Position numbers and translations under genes: made by a program. Positions 44,175 through 53,134 of a stretch of 64,000 nt of DNA are shown here, piece by piece; the stretch's first letter is position 1, and each line of letters begins with the position of its first letter. Origin of the DNA: Desulfurococcaceae archaeon (lineage in GTDB: Archaea > Thermoproteota > Thermoprotei_A > Sulfolobales > Desulfurococcaceae); the NCBI GenBank assembly GCA_028275705.1, contig JAPWUD010000003.1:1-64000 (forward strand), in the 5' to 3' direction. Below the pieces are notes generated by a model that did not search any database, had not been told where the DNA came from, and was given only the letters and a program-made list of their open reading frames with translations.

Positions 44175-44702
44175 GTGATTCTTAGTGACTGGGATATAAG
44201 GGTTTACCTCGAGAAGAAACTACTCGTCATTAACCCCCTTTATGAGGACACTGTAAGGGAGAATGGAGTTGACTTGAGGTTTGGCTTTCGCTTCTGTAGA
44301 TTCAAGGGTGGCGATGTATTGATTGACACGTTGACTATGAATATACCTGAAGCACTAGAGTGTGTAGATGTAGAGAGGAGTCTGGGGTTTATTGTCAAGC
44401 CACATGAGCACGTGTTAGCGACTACAATGGAGTGGGTTGAGCTACCACACGACCTCGTTGGACTAGTGAACCTTAGGAGTAGCTTTGCAAGGGCAGGACT
44501 CTACATACCCCCAACAGTCATAGACGCGGGCTTCAAGGGGAATATAACCATTGAGTTAATTGGTGGAGTCCACCCAGTTAAAATATACCCAGAGCAGAGG
44601 TTCCTACACGTAGTCTTCCTCAGGACAAGCAGCCCAGTCTACAAGCCATACCAGGGGAAATACCAGGGGCAAGTAAACGTGACACCGCCGAAGCCAGATT
44701 AG
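44175..44702 (+). CDS. dcd: dCTP deaminase
   Basis: A 175-residue trimeric-type deaminase that converts dCTP to dUTP. MILSDWDIRVYLE is the family start, reached at GTG 44175 six bases after GGGGTGG, so I reject the earlier TTG. LRSSFARAGLYIPPTVIDAGFKGNITIEL contains the Ser, Arg and catalytic Glu region. It ends a cluster with nrdD, nrdG-like and thyX, giving a complete anaerobic dNTP route. A dUTPase side activity is possible and cannot be excluded. Confidence 0.93.
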   Translation: MILSDWDIRVYLEKKLLVINPLYEDTVRENGVDLRFGFRFCRFKGGDVLIDTLTMNIPEALECVDVERSLGFIVKPHEHVLATTMEWVELPHDLVGLVNLRSSFARAGLYIPPTVIDAGFKGNITIELIGGVHPVKIYPEQRFLHVVFLRTSSPVYKPYQGKYQGQVNVTPPKPD

Positions 44703-44715
44703 AATAAAGAGGTTG

Positions 44716-44814
44716 TGCCGCCGCCGGGATTTGAACCCGGGTCACGGGCTACCCACGCCTCCCACACCGGGGCTCGAGAGGCCCGCATACTTGACCGGGC
44801 TATACTACGGCGGC
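44716..44814 (-). tRNA. tRNA-Glu(CTC) with a 24-nt intron
   Basis: Acceptor GCCGCCG/CGGCGGC, discriminator A. Anticodon stem CGGGC/GCCCG with loop CTCTCG-A, anticodon CTC, broken after position 37 by about 24 bases starting AGCCCCGGTG. T-arm CCGGGTTCAAATCCCGG. The gene is convergent with dcd. Confidence 0.91.
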
Positions 44815-44859
44815 ATCTATTATGTTTAAGTAGATTACGGGTTTTTTAAGCATTTATAT

Positions 44860-45594
44860 CTATTTTATTTCACAGTCTAGATCAGTCTTTAAGTCCACAT
44901 CTCCGAGAACAACCTCTTTCATTAATGGATCGAGAAAAATGTTAATCGATTTAAAAACAACACCAGCCTTAACTGCTTTATCAACAAATCTCTTAATAGC
45001 TTGGTCTACGCCACAGTATAGTTTAAAACCACGTGGATTTGGAACACCGGTGATGAAGACTACAAAAGCTCTACCACCATGCAATGCGTACTCCGCTAGC
45101 ACTTCTAATTGTCTCCTACCACGCTGAGTTGGCGCATCAGGGTACCCGGCAAAACCACCCTCTAGCTCCATTACCGCGCTCTTCAACTCGACCAATACGA
45201 TTTCACTATTGCATTTGAAGGCATAGTCTATTATCTCGCTTGATAACCTATAGTTTTTACCGAGTAGACTACAACCTCTAAGCCATGGAATTAGGCCTTT
45301 ACCATGTGCCGCGATAAATGCTCTCTCCTGTATCAGTGTATCTACGAGGTATGCGTATTTGTCTTTTTCAACACCTATTAATTTATGCTTCAACTTACCT
45401 GATTTATTCTCGATGCAGAAACCCTTCTTACCGTATTCAATAATCCCGCGTAGTCTACCAGTGTTGCCAAGGTATACTGTCTCTCTCCTCCCCGCGATCT
45501 CTGCTTCAACGGTGAATAAACTAGTTCTAGCTATAATCCTGCACTCTATGATCAGGGGTAGTGGGAGTATGGGTAGAGGGTTCAATACGCTCAA
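44860..45594 (-). CDS. SfsA-family protein
   Basis: A 244-residue member of the SfsA family (sugar fermentation stimulation A). GNTGRL near residue 45, VLVELKSAVMELEGG and YPDAPTQRGRRQLEVL are the family motifs, the latter resembling a PD-(D/E)xK nuclease core. Function in archaea is unknown. The first 68 coding bases overlap the upstream membrane gene if the TTG start at 45594 is right. Confidence 0.85.
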   Translation of the reverse strand: MSVLNPLPILPLPLIIECRIIARTSLFTVEAEIAGRRETVYLGNTGRLRGIIEYGKKGFCIENKSGKLKHKLIGVEKDKYAYLVDTLIQERAFIAAHGKGLIPWLRGCSLLGKNYRLSSEIIDYAFKCNSEIVLVELKSAVMELEGGFAGYPDAPTQRGRRQLEVLAEYALHGGRAFVVFITGVPNPRGFKLYCGVDQAIKRFVDKAVKAGVVFKSINIFLDPLMKEVVLGDVDLKTDLDCEIK

Positions 45595-45949
45595 TCCTTA
45601 ATTTCCTAATGTAATTTCTGATTTCACCACGCCACATTAAAGCAAGGAGTATTATTGCTAACTGCCCGATGTCTGGGTAGAATACACTGTACTCACCTAG
45701 GGATTCAATTATTATTAATGGATATATTGAGACTTGGTAGAAGGCTCTACAATTAATTGCAGATAAGTACACTAGGTAGAGGTACACGTAGTGGAATACC
45801 GCGATGAATACTAGTATGTATGATAAAGCAATCTTACTGGTTCTCCTTAATTCAAATAATGCATAGATAGCGGCACCCGTGATGATCAATAGGGATATGT
45901 AAATTGATAAACTGTATGCAGCATCTCCTATATTGCACATAATGCTCAA
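45527..45949 (-). CDS. Small multi-pass membrane protein, unknown
   Basis: I do not recognise this 140-residue protein. It has about four predicted transmembrane helices, starting near residue 10 (AAYSLSIYISLLIITGAAI) and ending at about residue 110, followed by a basic, hydrophilic tail. I start at TTG 45949, six bases after GGTG. It overlaps the sfsA-family gene by 68 bases in another frame. Confidence 0.55.
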   Translation of the reverse strand: MSIMCNIGDAAYSLSIYISLLIITGAAIYALFELRRTSKIALSYILVFIAVFHYVYLYLVYLSAINCRAFYQVSIYPLIIIESLGEYSVFYPDIGQLAIILLALMWRGEIRNYIRKLRIERIEPSTHTPTTPDHRVQDYS

Positions 45950-45991
45950 TAAGCACACCTCACCTCGAATCTAGTATTAGACAGTATGCAA

Positions 45992-48900
45992 TCACTGGTT
46001 TTTAATAAGCTCACTTAACAATAAGTAGGAGATGTAGAGTGTTCTCGCCTTATACTCTAAATACTTCATAATAAACTCCCGCTCTCTATCGAGAAGCCTC
46101 TTATACTCTCTCACTTTTCTAAATACATCGATGACTCCAGCTGGATTTATAGATTCCCCAGCGTCTATTAGTGAAGCCAATTCCTCAGCGCTAATAGCCT
46201 CTAAACCAGTTTTACTCAGCAACTCAGACACGTCTAAAACCCCCTCGCCACTGGATAAATGGGATGCGAGGCGTCTAAGGTTTGACTGCTTCAACTGCAT
46301 TAAAACAGGGTTTTTGGCTTCAAGTATTAATCTATATTCTTCATAGTAAACTCTATCCAGTATGGAGTTCTCTATCTCAAGTAGTGGTTGAGGCGGCTTA
46401 ATTAGTGGTAGTGGTGGGTATAGCTCAACTGCTCCATAAAACTTTTCACCGTCGTAGAATCCATGCCCCGTGAGTAGTGTTGGTGTTAGAGATTCTTCGT
46501 CGAGTACTTCGCTTATAATAACGTATGCTAGTAGTTTGAGGCCCGGGCTTGGGCGGGGTATTAGTAACTCTCTCCCGTGTATTACGGCTTTTAGTTTGTC
46601 CCTTGAGAGTATATAGTCTACTACTCTAATTGCTTGTTCCCTCACAAGATCCCAGTTGAACTCTATTGTTACGAGGGTTGAGTAGGCGATATCATCTATC
46701 TCGGAAATCATTATCCTATCGAGATCGCCTGGTTCATGTCTCCTTACAGCATCTCTTACTTTTAACCAGTCAAGCTTCTCAATTAACCCAGCTGATTCAG
46801 GCTCGTGTAGAGCAAAGTACTTGTACTCTCCAATCTTCACTACATCATATAGTATAACGTGTAGTGGTATTCCAAAATACCTTCTCAACAATATTACTAT
46901 GTATGATAGCGCAAGGCGGATTAAATCAGCATTCTCCCTCGGGTCTAGTGGGTACACGTAGCCATAAGTGTAGTCTCTATACTCACCACCAGTGGGCATT
47001 GGTACGTAAATAGTCTTCTTATCATAGTACACCATTGGCTCTCCCTTGACAACAATGTATTTAGGCCTCTCTGATCTAATGGTCCAAATACACCTCTCAG
47101 GTATCTTAATGTACTTTCCAAAACCGCTCCTAGGAGTATACACCACGCAGAGCTCTTCACTAGTGATCCTCCCCGTTAGTAAGTCCCTTATAATACTGGG
47201 TGATTCACCCCACTTCAACTTAGTGAATCTATATTCTTCAAGAGCCTCGGCTAGTGCATCATCGACTTTGAAGTCAATGTCCCTAATACTCTTCTCTATC
47301 ACGCTCCTAACAATCCTAGTGGATTTACCATAGTTGAGTGAAACTACTAGTGCCTCCTCTCCATAGTCAATGTTGCCTGGTTGAAACCTCTCAACTAAGT
47401 CAACGTGTCCAATCGGCTCTAGCGGTATTAACTTATTGTTTTTCTCAAGGTACCTCTTAATACCATATGGTGGTGCATACTCATAGAAGTTTAATCTATC
47501 AAATACCTCCCTAAGCTTCCTCTCATTTACCCCACCGTCTTCTCTTAAAACCCCTGTTGATCTAAGTGCTTCAACCTCCCTTGAATTCAACTCTCCTTTA
47601 AACCATGGAGAAACAAGCTTCAAAACCCCGGTGAATAAGTATATGTAAAGGTTATCAGGGTTTACAATAGTTTTCTCTAATCCAAGACCAAGCCACTCCC
47701 TAAATACATCTACTCCACTACTAAGTAGCTCTCTATCCCACCTAGAGTAGGGGATTATAACTGACTCGGAGAAACCTAAATCTCTACGCCTACCCTTTCT
47801 ACCCTCCCGCTGGTGGAATTCACGAACGCTCTCGGGTAGACCCAAGTGAACAACTCTTGCGACTAACCCGATATCTATACCCTGCGATAGTGTGCGTGGT
47901 GATACGATCACCTTAATTAACCCACTCCTAGCTTTCTCCTCTATATCCTCTCTTGTCTTTTTCGGTACAAGGTGGTGGTGCGGCGCGATCGGCGCATCTT
48001 CCCCGTACTTCTGCTTTATTGACTTAACTAGTTCCTCAGCTGAGTTAATGCTCCTAGTGAAGACTAGTGTTACGTATTGATCGTTGAGGTACTCTGCAAT
48101 GATCTCTGCTGGGTCTAGGCTAATGCTTGGGACGCTGTAACCTAAGCTCTCAAGGATTGAGACTACTCTGTAGGCATTCTTTTTGAACTCTTCATACTCC
48201 TCAATAGTCTTCGTCAACGTGTTTAACTCTGGGTGTTTCACCAGTATACTACTCCACTGTTCTCTAATACTCCTCCAAATGTACTCTAAATTCTTCCCGA
48301 GCACTATGTATGTTTTGTTTTCAACTCTGAATGGTTCTCCCGTTATAGCTATACAATCTCTACTTGTTGTTTTAGATAGGTAGTTGCATAGGTCTTCGGG
48401 GTTTGAAATACCCGCTGATAGTATGGCCACCTGTAGCTTTCTATCACTGATTTTAGCCAATACGTCAATAATGGCCATTAAGAGTGCGAGGCTCCTCGGG
48501 CTATAGAAGTCTAGTTCATCTATAACGAGGAGGTTTAACTTAGTGTAGAATGGAGCTAAGATGCCTCCATGTTTAATCATGTGTTTCTTTAAATCGTGGA
48601 GTAGGAAGGCGGGGTTTGTTATTACAAGGTTTGATGTCGCTATATATGAGCGTAGAGATCCGAGCCCCTTCTCTTTAACATACTCCTCCTTCCTAACACT
48701 ATCTATTTGAACAGGTGTTTTACCAATTAAACCCATATATCTAACTATGCGTTTAACCTGGTCATTTGCAAGTGCGAGTGTTGGGTATAAGGCAACCACG
48801 TAGAAATCTCCACTACTCTTCAACTCGTCGAGGACGTATAGAACCCAAGCCTCTGTCTTACCACTCCCAGTACCAGCTCGTAGAACTATATTAAACCCCT

Positions 48901-49090
48901 TCTTCAACGCACTGTACGCCTCATACTGGTGTAGATATAGGCGTTCACCTCCAAGCTCGATTCCCGAGAACTCTGGCACTATATCGCGGAACCTCATATC
49001 AGAGTAACTTGGCTCACTAGAAGGCTCAGCAAACTCTGTGAAACTATAACCCCTACTAGACAATACAATACCACTAGATACTCTAGGCAT
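45992..49090 (-). CDS. Large SF2 helicase with divergent C-terminal region
   Basis: A 1032-residue superfamily 2 helicase. Motif Q-like LYLHQYEAYSAL, motif I AGTGSGKTEAW, Ia YPTLALANDQ, motif II IDELD (in place of DEAD/DEVH), motif III LSAG and motif VI HQREGRKGRR are visible, with SQGIDIG as motif V. This order resembles Hrq1/MrfA-like helicases, but the long C-terminal half (residues 470-1032) lacks the four-cysteine cluster of that group. It has no partner gene nearby. Its job is unknown: DNA repair or RNA processing are both possible. Confidence 0.82.
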   Translation of the reverse strand: MPRVSSGIVLSSRGYSFTEFAEPSSEPSYSDMRFRDIVPEFSGIELGGERLYLHQYEAYSALKKGFNIVLRAGTGSGKTEAWVLYVLDELKSSGDFYVVALYPTLALANDQVKRIVRYMGLIGKTPVQIDSVRKEEYVKEKGLGSLRSYIATSNLVITNPAFLLHDLKKHMIKHGGILAPFYTKLNLLVIDELDFYSPRSLALLMAIIDVLAKISDRKLQVAILSAGISNPEDLCNYLSKTTSRDCIAITGEPFRVENKTYIVLGKNLEYIWRSIREQWSSILVKHPELNTLTKTIEEYEEFKKNAYRVVSILESLGYSVPSISLDPAEIIAEYLNDQYVTLVFTRSINSAEELVKSIKQKYGEDAPIAPHHHLVPKKTREDIEEKARSGLIKVIVSPRTLSQGIDIGLVARVVHLGLPESVREFHQREGRKGRRRDLGFSESVIIPYSRWDRELLSSGVDVFREWLGLGLEKTIVNPDNLYIYLFTGVLKLVSPWFKGELNSREVEALRSTGVLREDGGVNERKLREVFDRLNFYEYAPPYGIKRYLEKNNKLIPLEPIGHVDLVERFQPGNIDYGEEALVVSLNYGKSTRIVRSVIEKSIRDIDFKVDDALAEALEEYRFTKLKWGESPSIIRDLLTGRITSEELCVVYTPRSGFGKYIKIPERCIWTIRSERPKYIVVKGEPMVYYDKKTIYVPMPTGGEYRDYTYGYVYPLDPRENADLIRLALSYIVILLRRYFGIPLHVILYDVVKIGEYKYFALHEPESAGLIEKLDWLKVRDAVRRHEPGDLDRIMISEIDDIAYSTLVTIEFNWDLVREQAIRVVDYILSRDKLKAVIHGRELLIPRPSPGLKLLAYVIISEVLDEESLTPTLLTGHGFYDGEKFYGAVELYPPLPLIKPPQPLLEIENSILDRVYYEEYRLILEAKNPVLMQLKQSNLRRLASHLSSGEGVLDVSELLSKTGLEAISAEELASLIDAGESINPAGVIDVFRKVREYKRLLDREREFIMKYLEYKARTLYISYLLLSELIKNQ

Positions 49091-49436
49091 TTACTAATCA
49101 ATCCCTACTAGTACTCTAAATTAATCTTATACGAGCCCAAATTATATTTGAATTCAAGCACTGTAGAGTGTCCAGCTCAAATTAATTAACCAAGTGTCTC
49201 CTACTTCTACACAACAGAATAGCGGAGCACTGATGCACTAACACCTCACTGACCTCCTCCCCGCCCTAAAAGGCGATGCTTTCAGTTGTAAACCATGCGC
49301 CAATTGGATACCGCTGAACCCCGCACCTCAACGCACATTCTATGCACAGGCAATATTGTTATCAGCGTAATAGTAGTGCGTGGATAATAGTATTTCCTGC
49401 GTAAGTGGGATTATAGATAAATTAATGAAGAAGACG
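49091..49436. other. Intergenic region holding an orphan IS605-type right end
   Basis: No gene is recognised between the helicase start and tRNA-Arg(CCT). Only the right-end remnant described separately stands out, at 49252-49292. The promoter of the helicase should lie at 49091-49140 on the minus strand. Confidence 0.5.
49252..49292 (+). repeat. Orphan IS605-type right-end remnant
   Basis: CTCCTCCCCGCCCTAAAAGG followed by CGATGCTTTCAGTTGTAAAC repeats the hairpin and reading frame seen at the end of the TnpB-like gene (LPALKG in both), but no TnpB or TnpA ORF precedes it. It shares GCTTTCAGTTG-AAA with the remnant at 61795. Confidence 0.7.
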
Positions 49437-49525
49437 CGGGCCCGCCGGGATTTGAACCCGGGTCCTCCGGCTTTCCACGCGGGGCTTAGGAGGCCGGCGC
49501 CCTCTCCTGGCTAGGCGACGGGCCC
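49437..49525 (-). tRNA. tRNA-Arg(CCT) with a 14-nt intron
   Basis: Acceptor GGGCCCG/CGGGCCC, discriminator G. Anticodon stem CCGGC/GCCGG with loop CTCCTA-A, anticodon CCT, interrupted after position 37 by AGCCCCGCGTGGAA. It shares most of its body with tRNA-Arg(TCT). A TATA-like CTTAAATACC lies upstream on this strand near 49567. Confidence 0.91.
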
Positions 49526-49585
49526 TTTCTATCCCCTATTCTCTATGTGATTTATTCGGGGTATTTAAGTTGGTTTACTCTGGTT

Positions 49586-51673
49586 TTAATTAATAGTTAA
49601 TAGTATATTTGCAATGTGGAATGCTAGCACTCCCAGGCTGTATGCAACTATTAGCATTAGTATTATTGATAGAATAGTGTACTTCCAGCTCCTTGTTTCA
49701 CCGTGTATGGTTGCCACGGTTGCTAAGCATGGTATATATAGTGATATGAATAGTGCTAGTGAGATAGCGGATGGTGTTGATAAACCAAGTGTTTTAAATG
49801 CCTCTATGGGGTCTGAAGCGCCTGTCGCTGTTACAATAGTGCTTAGTACGAGCTCTTTAGCTAGAAACCCCATAATTACAGCGTACATAGCGATCCAGGA
49901 GTATTCACCTGAGACTCCAAGAGGCCTCAGTATTATCGATAAACTCCTTGAAGCCGATGCAATAATGCTCTCAGAGGCGTTATCAGTGTACATAAAGCCT
50001 AGTGATGTATGTTGGAGTAGCCACGAGGCAATACTAACAATGAGTATGACTGTACCCGCCTTGGTAATGAAGTGTTTTAAGTAATGCCATGTAAACCACC
50101 ACACTACCTTTAAGTAAGGCTTGTGGACAGGGGGGATCTCTAGTAGTAACTCCACTTCCTCCCTCCGCTCGCTAGTGGTTAGTCTATGTATAATGTAGCT
50201 CAGGGTAAACACAATAATGAATGAAACCACGTAGATAAATGGTACTAGTAATGCACCTGCAAATCCACCTATAGCCGTAGCTATAGCCAATAATACCACT
50301 AGGCGTGCTTGACATGGAATAAATGGAGTCAACAAAATTAGCTTTAACCTCTCAGAGCTACTTGGAACAGCACGCGTAGACATAACACCGGGTACGTTAC
50401 ACCCCATCGAGATAGATAATGGTAGGAGTGCGTGGCCAGATAAACCAGCTTTATTTAGTAGTAAGTGTACTCCAATGGCTAATCTAGGTAGTAGACCAGA
50501 GTCTTCTAGAGCTCCAAGAGCCATCATGACTATAAGTATTAGTGGTATAAATACAATAACTGATGCCACTCCGCCAAGCAATCCATTAACTAAGAATAGT
50601 GTCCATGGCGACTCTCCAAGGGAGTTTACGATATAGTTGCTTAGTGCAGTAAACAACTTATCTATAATACCCGAAATTGAGTACTCCCTTATGATCGAGG
50701 CTAACTCGGTATATCCAAGTTTATCAAGTATAGTTGTCAATGGAAACCCGGTGTTTACTATGAATACAGCTAGGAAGACTACGAGTAGTATTCCAAGTGA
50801 CAGTAGTGGTGCAGTGAATGGATTGTAGAATAATCTATACCAACTCTTCTCAATCTTTTTCAGAGGCGCTATGATTAAAGCGTCCTTTAAAATTTTCTCC
50901 CTTATAAAGCGCATTCTACTAATTGAGATAAAAGCAGCTAGGTCTTGCCCAATCCTCCTCTTAGCCTCCTCTCTCACCATACATAGCTCTGAGTAGACTC
51001 CACTCAATTGTCTTCTAGCCAATTCCTCTACTTCAACATCCCCTTCGAGGAACTTCAACGCTAGCCATCGAGGCGGATACTTACTAGACAGTTGCCTACT
51101 CCCCGCGAAGAGCTCCTCTATTGCATTTATAAACGCCTCTAATTCACCATATTCAACCCTGAGAACTGGGGATTCTACACCAGCTTTCTCCACTATACTT
51201 GATAGTAATTGGTCAATACCATTACCTTTAATCGCGGAGACAGGGACTACGGGCACACCGAGCCTTTTACTTATTAAATCATAGTTTACGTGAACCCCCC
51301 TACTGTGTGCTTCATCAACTTTTGTAACCGCGACAACAACTCTCCCAGTTAACTCAAGGATCTCTATGACTAAGTATAGTGTTCGCTCAAGTATAGTTGA
51401 ATCAGCGAGAACAACTATTACGTCTGGGTTTTCCTCAGTTATAAACTTCCTAGTTATCCTCTCCTCGGGCGTTAAGTAGGATAATCCATATATACCTGGG
51501 AGGTCAATAATCTTTATCTCACTATTATTATGCCTTATCACGGCCTCAGAGCGCTCAACAGTTGTTCCAGGCCAATTAGTAACTATGGCGTTCCCCCTTG
51601 TTAATACATTGAATAAAGTTGACTTACCAACATTTGGCTGACCTACAAGCCCTACAATGATTTGCCTGCTCAA
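49586..51673 (-). CDS. feoB: Ferrous iron transporter FeoB
   Basis: A 695-residue membrane GTPase for Fe(II) uptake. N-terminal G domain: GLVGQPNVGKSTLFN (G1), DLPGIYGL (G3) and VTKVDEAHSRG (G4). Then a helical switch domain and about nine to ten transmembrane helices in two Gate regions, one with SMGCNVPGVMSTRAVPSSSER in parts and another with PCLATVATI. The start overlaps the feoA stop by four bases. Confidence 0.96.
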   Translation of the reverse strand: MSRQIIVGLVGQPNVGKSTLFNVLTRGNAIVTNWPGTTVERSEAVIRHNNSEIKIIDLPGIYGLSYLTPEERITRKFITEENPDVIVVLADSTILERTLYLVIEILELTGRVVVAVTKVDEAHSRGVHVNYDLISKRLGVPVVPVSAIKGNGIDQLLSSIVEKAGVESPVLRVEYGELEAFINAIEELFAGSRQLSSKYPPRWLALKFLEGDVEVEELARRQLSGVYSELCMVREEAKRRIGQDLAAFISISRMRFIREKILKDALIIAPLKKIEKSWYRLFYNPFTAPLLSLGILLVVFLAVFIVNTGFPLTTILDKLGYTELASIIREYSISGIIDKLFTALSNYIVNSLGESPWTLFLVNGLLGGVASVIVFIPLILIVMMALGALEDSGLLPRLAIGVHLLLNKAGLSGHALLPLSISMGCNVPGVMSTRAVPSSSERLKLILLTPFIPCQARLVVLLAIATAIGGFAGALLVPFIYVVSFIIVFTLSYIIHRLTTSERREEVELLLEIPPVHKPYLKVVWWFTWHYLKHFITKAGTVILIVSIASWLLQHTSLGFMYTDNASESIIASASRSLSIILRPLGVSGEYSWIAMYAVIMGFLAKELVLSTIVTATGASDPIEAFKTLGLSTPSAISLALFISLYIPCLATVATIHGETRSWKYTILSIILMLIVAYSLGVLAFHIANILLTIN

Positions 51674-51903
51674 CCCTGAGTCACCTTTACCACTATCCTC
51701 CTAGCAATACCCCTTCCAAGAGATACTTCAACATCGCCAATTCTAACTACAATAGGCCCCACTCCTCTATTGAATACTACCTTCACCTGCGATCCCGGTA
51801 GAATCCCCATTTGATATAATCTACGCACCCACCCTCCACCCCTGATCTCCAATACCGTCACTACACTTCCCTCTCGTGTTAAATCAAGGGTAGTGGTCTC
51901 CAT
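51670..51903 (-). CDS. feoA: Ferrous iron transport protein FeoA
   Basis: A 77-residue SH3-like protein (VTVLEIRGGGWVRRLYQMGILPGSQVKVV) that supports FeoB. I start at ATG 51903, six bases after GGTGA, instead of the track GTG 51909. It is the first gene of feoAB, under the operator at 51927-51942. Confidence 0.93.
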   Translation of the reverse strand: METTTLDLTREGSVVTVLEIRGGGWVRRLYQMGILPGSQVKVVFNRGVGPIVVRIGDVEVSLGRGIARRIVVKVTQG

Positions 51904-51926
51904 AAGCACCTCACCCGGTTAATAAA

Positions 51927-51951
51927 TTTAGACATATCTAAACTTATAAAC
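51927..51951 (-). promoter_or_regulatory. feoAB promoter with probable DtxR-family operator
   Basis: On the feoA strand a TATA box TTTATAAG (51943-51950) abuts the palindrome TTTAGATATGTCTAAA (51927-51942; arms TTTAGA/TCTAAA, perfect). The palindrome covers the expected transcription start, so a bound repressor would block feoAB. The DtxR-family gene lies directly upstream. Confidence 0.7.
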
Positions 51952-51988
51952 CCTGCAACTTAATGAATAATAGCAGTGTACTTGGCTA

Positions 51989-52639
51989 TTAGCGAACTGC
52001 ACATTCAACCATAATTAATCTAGCTATTCTCCTGGGTACTTCAACTTCTACTCCTCTATTTAAAGAGATCTTTATAGAGCTACTGGTTTTAGATACAACA
52101 ACTACTCCCACTCCAACCCTAATTGAGTATCGGCTAGTAAACTCTAAGAGTATTGAGAGCTCACCTAGAAGTCTCTTAACTATGCACTCCTCTCCCTCGT
52201 TAACCTCGGTTAGTCTAATTGTATCGTATGTAACTGTATACCCTGGTATTGGGTTTCCATGTGGACATGTAGTTGGATAACCAAGATAACTGTGTATTTT
52301 ACTTATTAACTCGTCTGGCAAGTGCTCGAGGTAGTGTGCGTAGTAGTGCGACTCAAGGTCGTTTAACCCCAGTGTTTTTACTAGGAATTGTTCTGCGATT
52401 CTGTGTTTTCTAATAACTTTTTCCGCTATTTCTCTCCCAGTCTCGGTTAAGTCAACATAGTGGTATTTCACCCGCTTCACGAGGCTTTGTTTTTCAAGTT
52501 TCTCGAGTATCTTGGAGGTAGTGGCATATGACACATGGAGCTCTCTAGCTATATCCACTACTCTAACTACTCCAAGGGCTTCTCTAATTCTATAAATAGT
52601 CGTCAAGTAGTCTTCCATTCTAGCAGATAATAGATGCAT
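51989..52639 (-). CDS. DtxR-family metal-dependent transcriptional regulator
   Basis: A 216-residue DtxR/MntR-type repressor. The winged helix (RMEDYLTTIYRIREALGVVRVVDIARELHVSYATTSKILEKL in parts) is followed by the metal-binding dimer domain (HRIAEQFLVKTLGL, SHYYAHYLEHLPDEL, CPHGNPIPG) and a C-terminal SH3-like domain. It lies next to feoAB on the same strand and probably represses them with Fe(II) or Mn(II). Confidence 0.92.
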   Translation of the reverse strand: MHLLSARMEDYLTTIYRIREALGVVRVVDIARELHVSYATTSKILEKLEKQSLVKRVKYHYVDLTETGREIAEKVIRKHRIAEQFLVKTLGLNDLESHYYAHYLEHLPDELISKIHSYLGYPTTCPHGNPIPGYTVTYDTIRLTEVNEGEECIVKRLLGELSILLEFTSRYSIRVGVGVVVVSKTSSSIKISLNRGVEVEVPRRIARLIMVECAVR

Positions 52640-52722
52640 AAAGCATCTCTCTAAAAGCTACGTAAACTACTCTAATCAAGGATATTTAAACCTAGTACTT
52701 ATTCATAAACAAGGTGCTTACC

Positions 52723-52929
52723 ATGCCAAAGGAGATTACGAGTAGAGAAGAGTTCATTAAGATAACTGAGAGAGCAGTAGAGTGTAGAGTAGTGAAGAAC
52801 GAGAAGGAGGGTGTAGCAAAGGTAAAGGCGCGCACTCCAAGATACCTCTATACAATAAAAATCCCGATAAGCGAACTAGATGAATTCCTCAAGCAATTAA
52901 AGTGCCAGAACATCAAGTACATAGAGTAA
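52723..52929 (+). CDS. Ribosomal protein L38e
   Basis: A 68-residue protein: MPKEITSREEFIKITERA and KARTPRYLYTIKIPISE match eukaryotic L38e, which in archaea is limited mainly to Crenarchaeota. ATG 52723 lies seven bases after GGTG, so the earlier track start is rejected. TATA-like GATATTTAAAC near 52681. It is divergent from the DtxR gene and convergent with tRNA-Cys. Confidence 0.88.
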   Translation: MPKEITSREEFIKITERAVECRVVKNEKEGVAKVKARTPRYLYTIKIPISELDEFLKQLKCQNIKYIE

Positions 52930-52938
52930 ATCACAAAG

Positions 52939-53040
52939 AGCCGGGGGCGGGATTCGAACCCGCGGTATAGCGGGTATCTGAGCCCCTGCTTAACTCAAAG
53001 CCCTGCAGCCCGCCGCCTTAGGCCGCTCGGCCACCCCGGC
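52939..53040 (-). tRNA. tRNA-Cys(GCA) with a 27-nt intron
   Basis: Acceptor GCCGGGG/CCCCGGC with discriminator U, the identity base for tRNA-Cys. Anticodon stem GCGGG/CCCGC with loop CTGCAG-A, anticodon GCA, broken after position 37 by about 27 bases. T-arm GCGGGTTCGAATCCCGC. I considered a long-variable-arm tRNA-Leu or tRNA-Ser reading, but it needs an implausible fold. Confidence 0.85.
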
Positions 53041-53134
53041 TTCCCAGTATAGATTCTTCTGAGACACTCTTATAAAGCTAACCTAGAAGAGGTGTGTTAT
53101 GGTGGAGAAAAATTGTTTCTATGGATTTTTCAAT

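Noticed and set aside
49231-49252. CTGATGC plus 12 bases plus CTGA before the IS605 remnant
   Set aside because: The C box departs from consensus at both ends and there is no second half.
52939-53040. tRNA-Leu or tRNA-Ser with a long variable arm
   Set aside because: The GCGGG/CCCGC anticodon stem, GCA anticodon and U73 fit tRNA-Cys with an intron much better.
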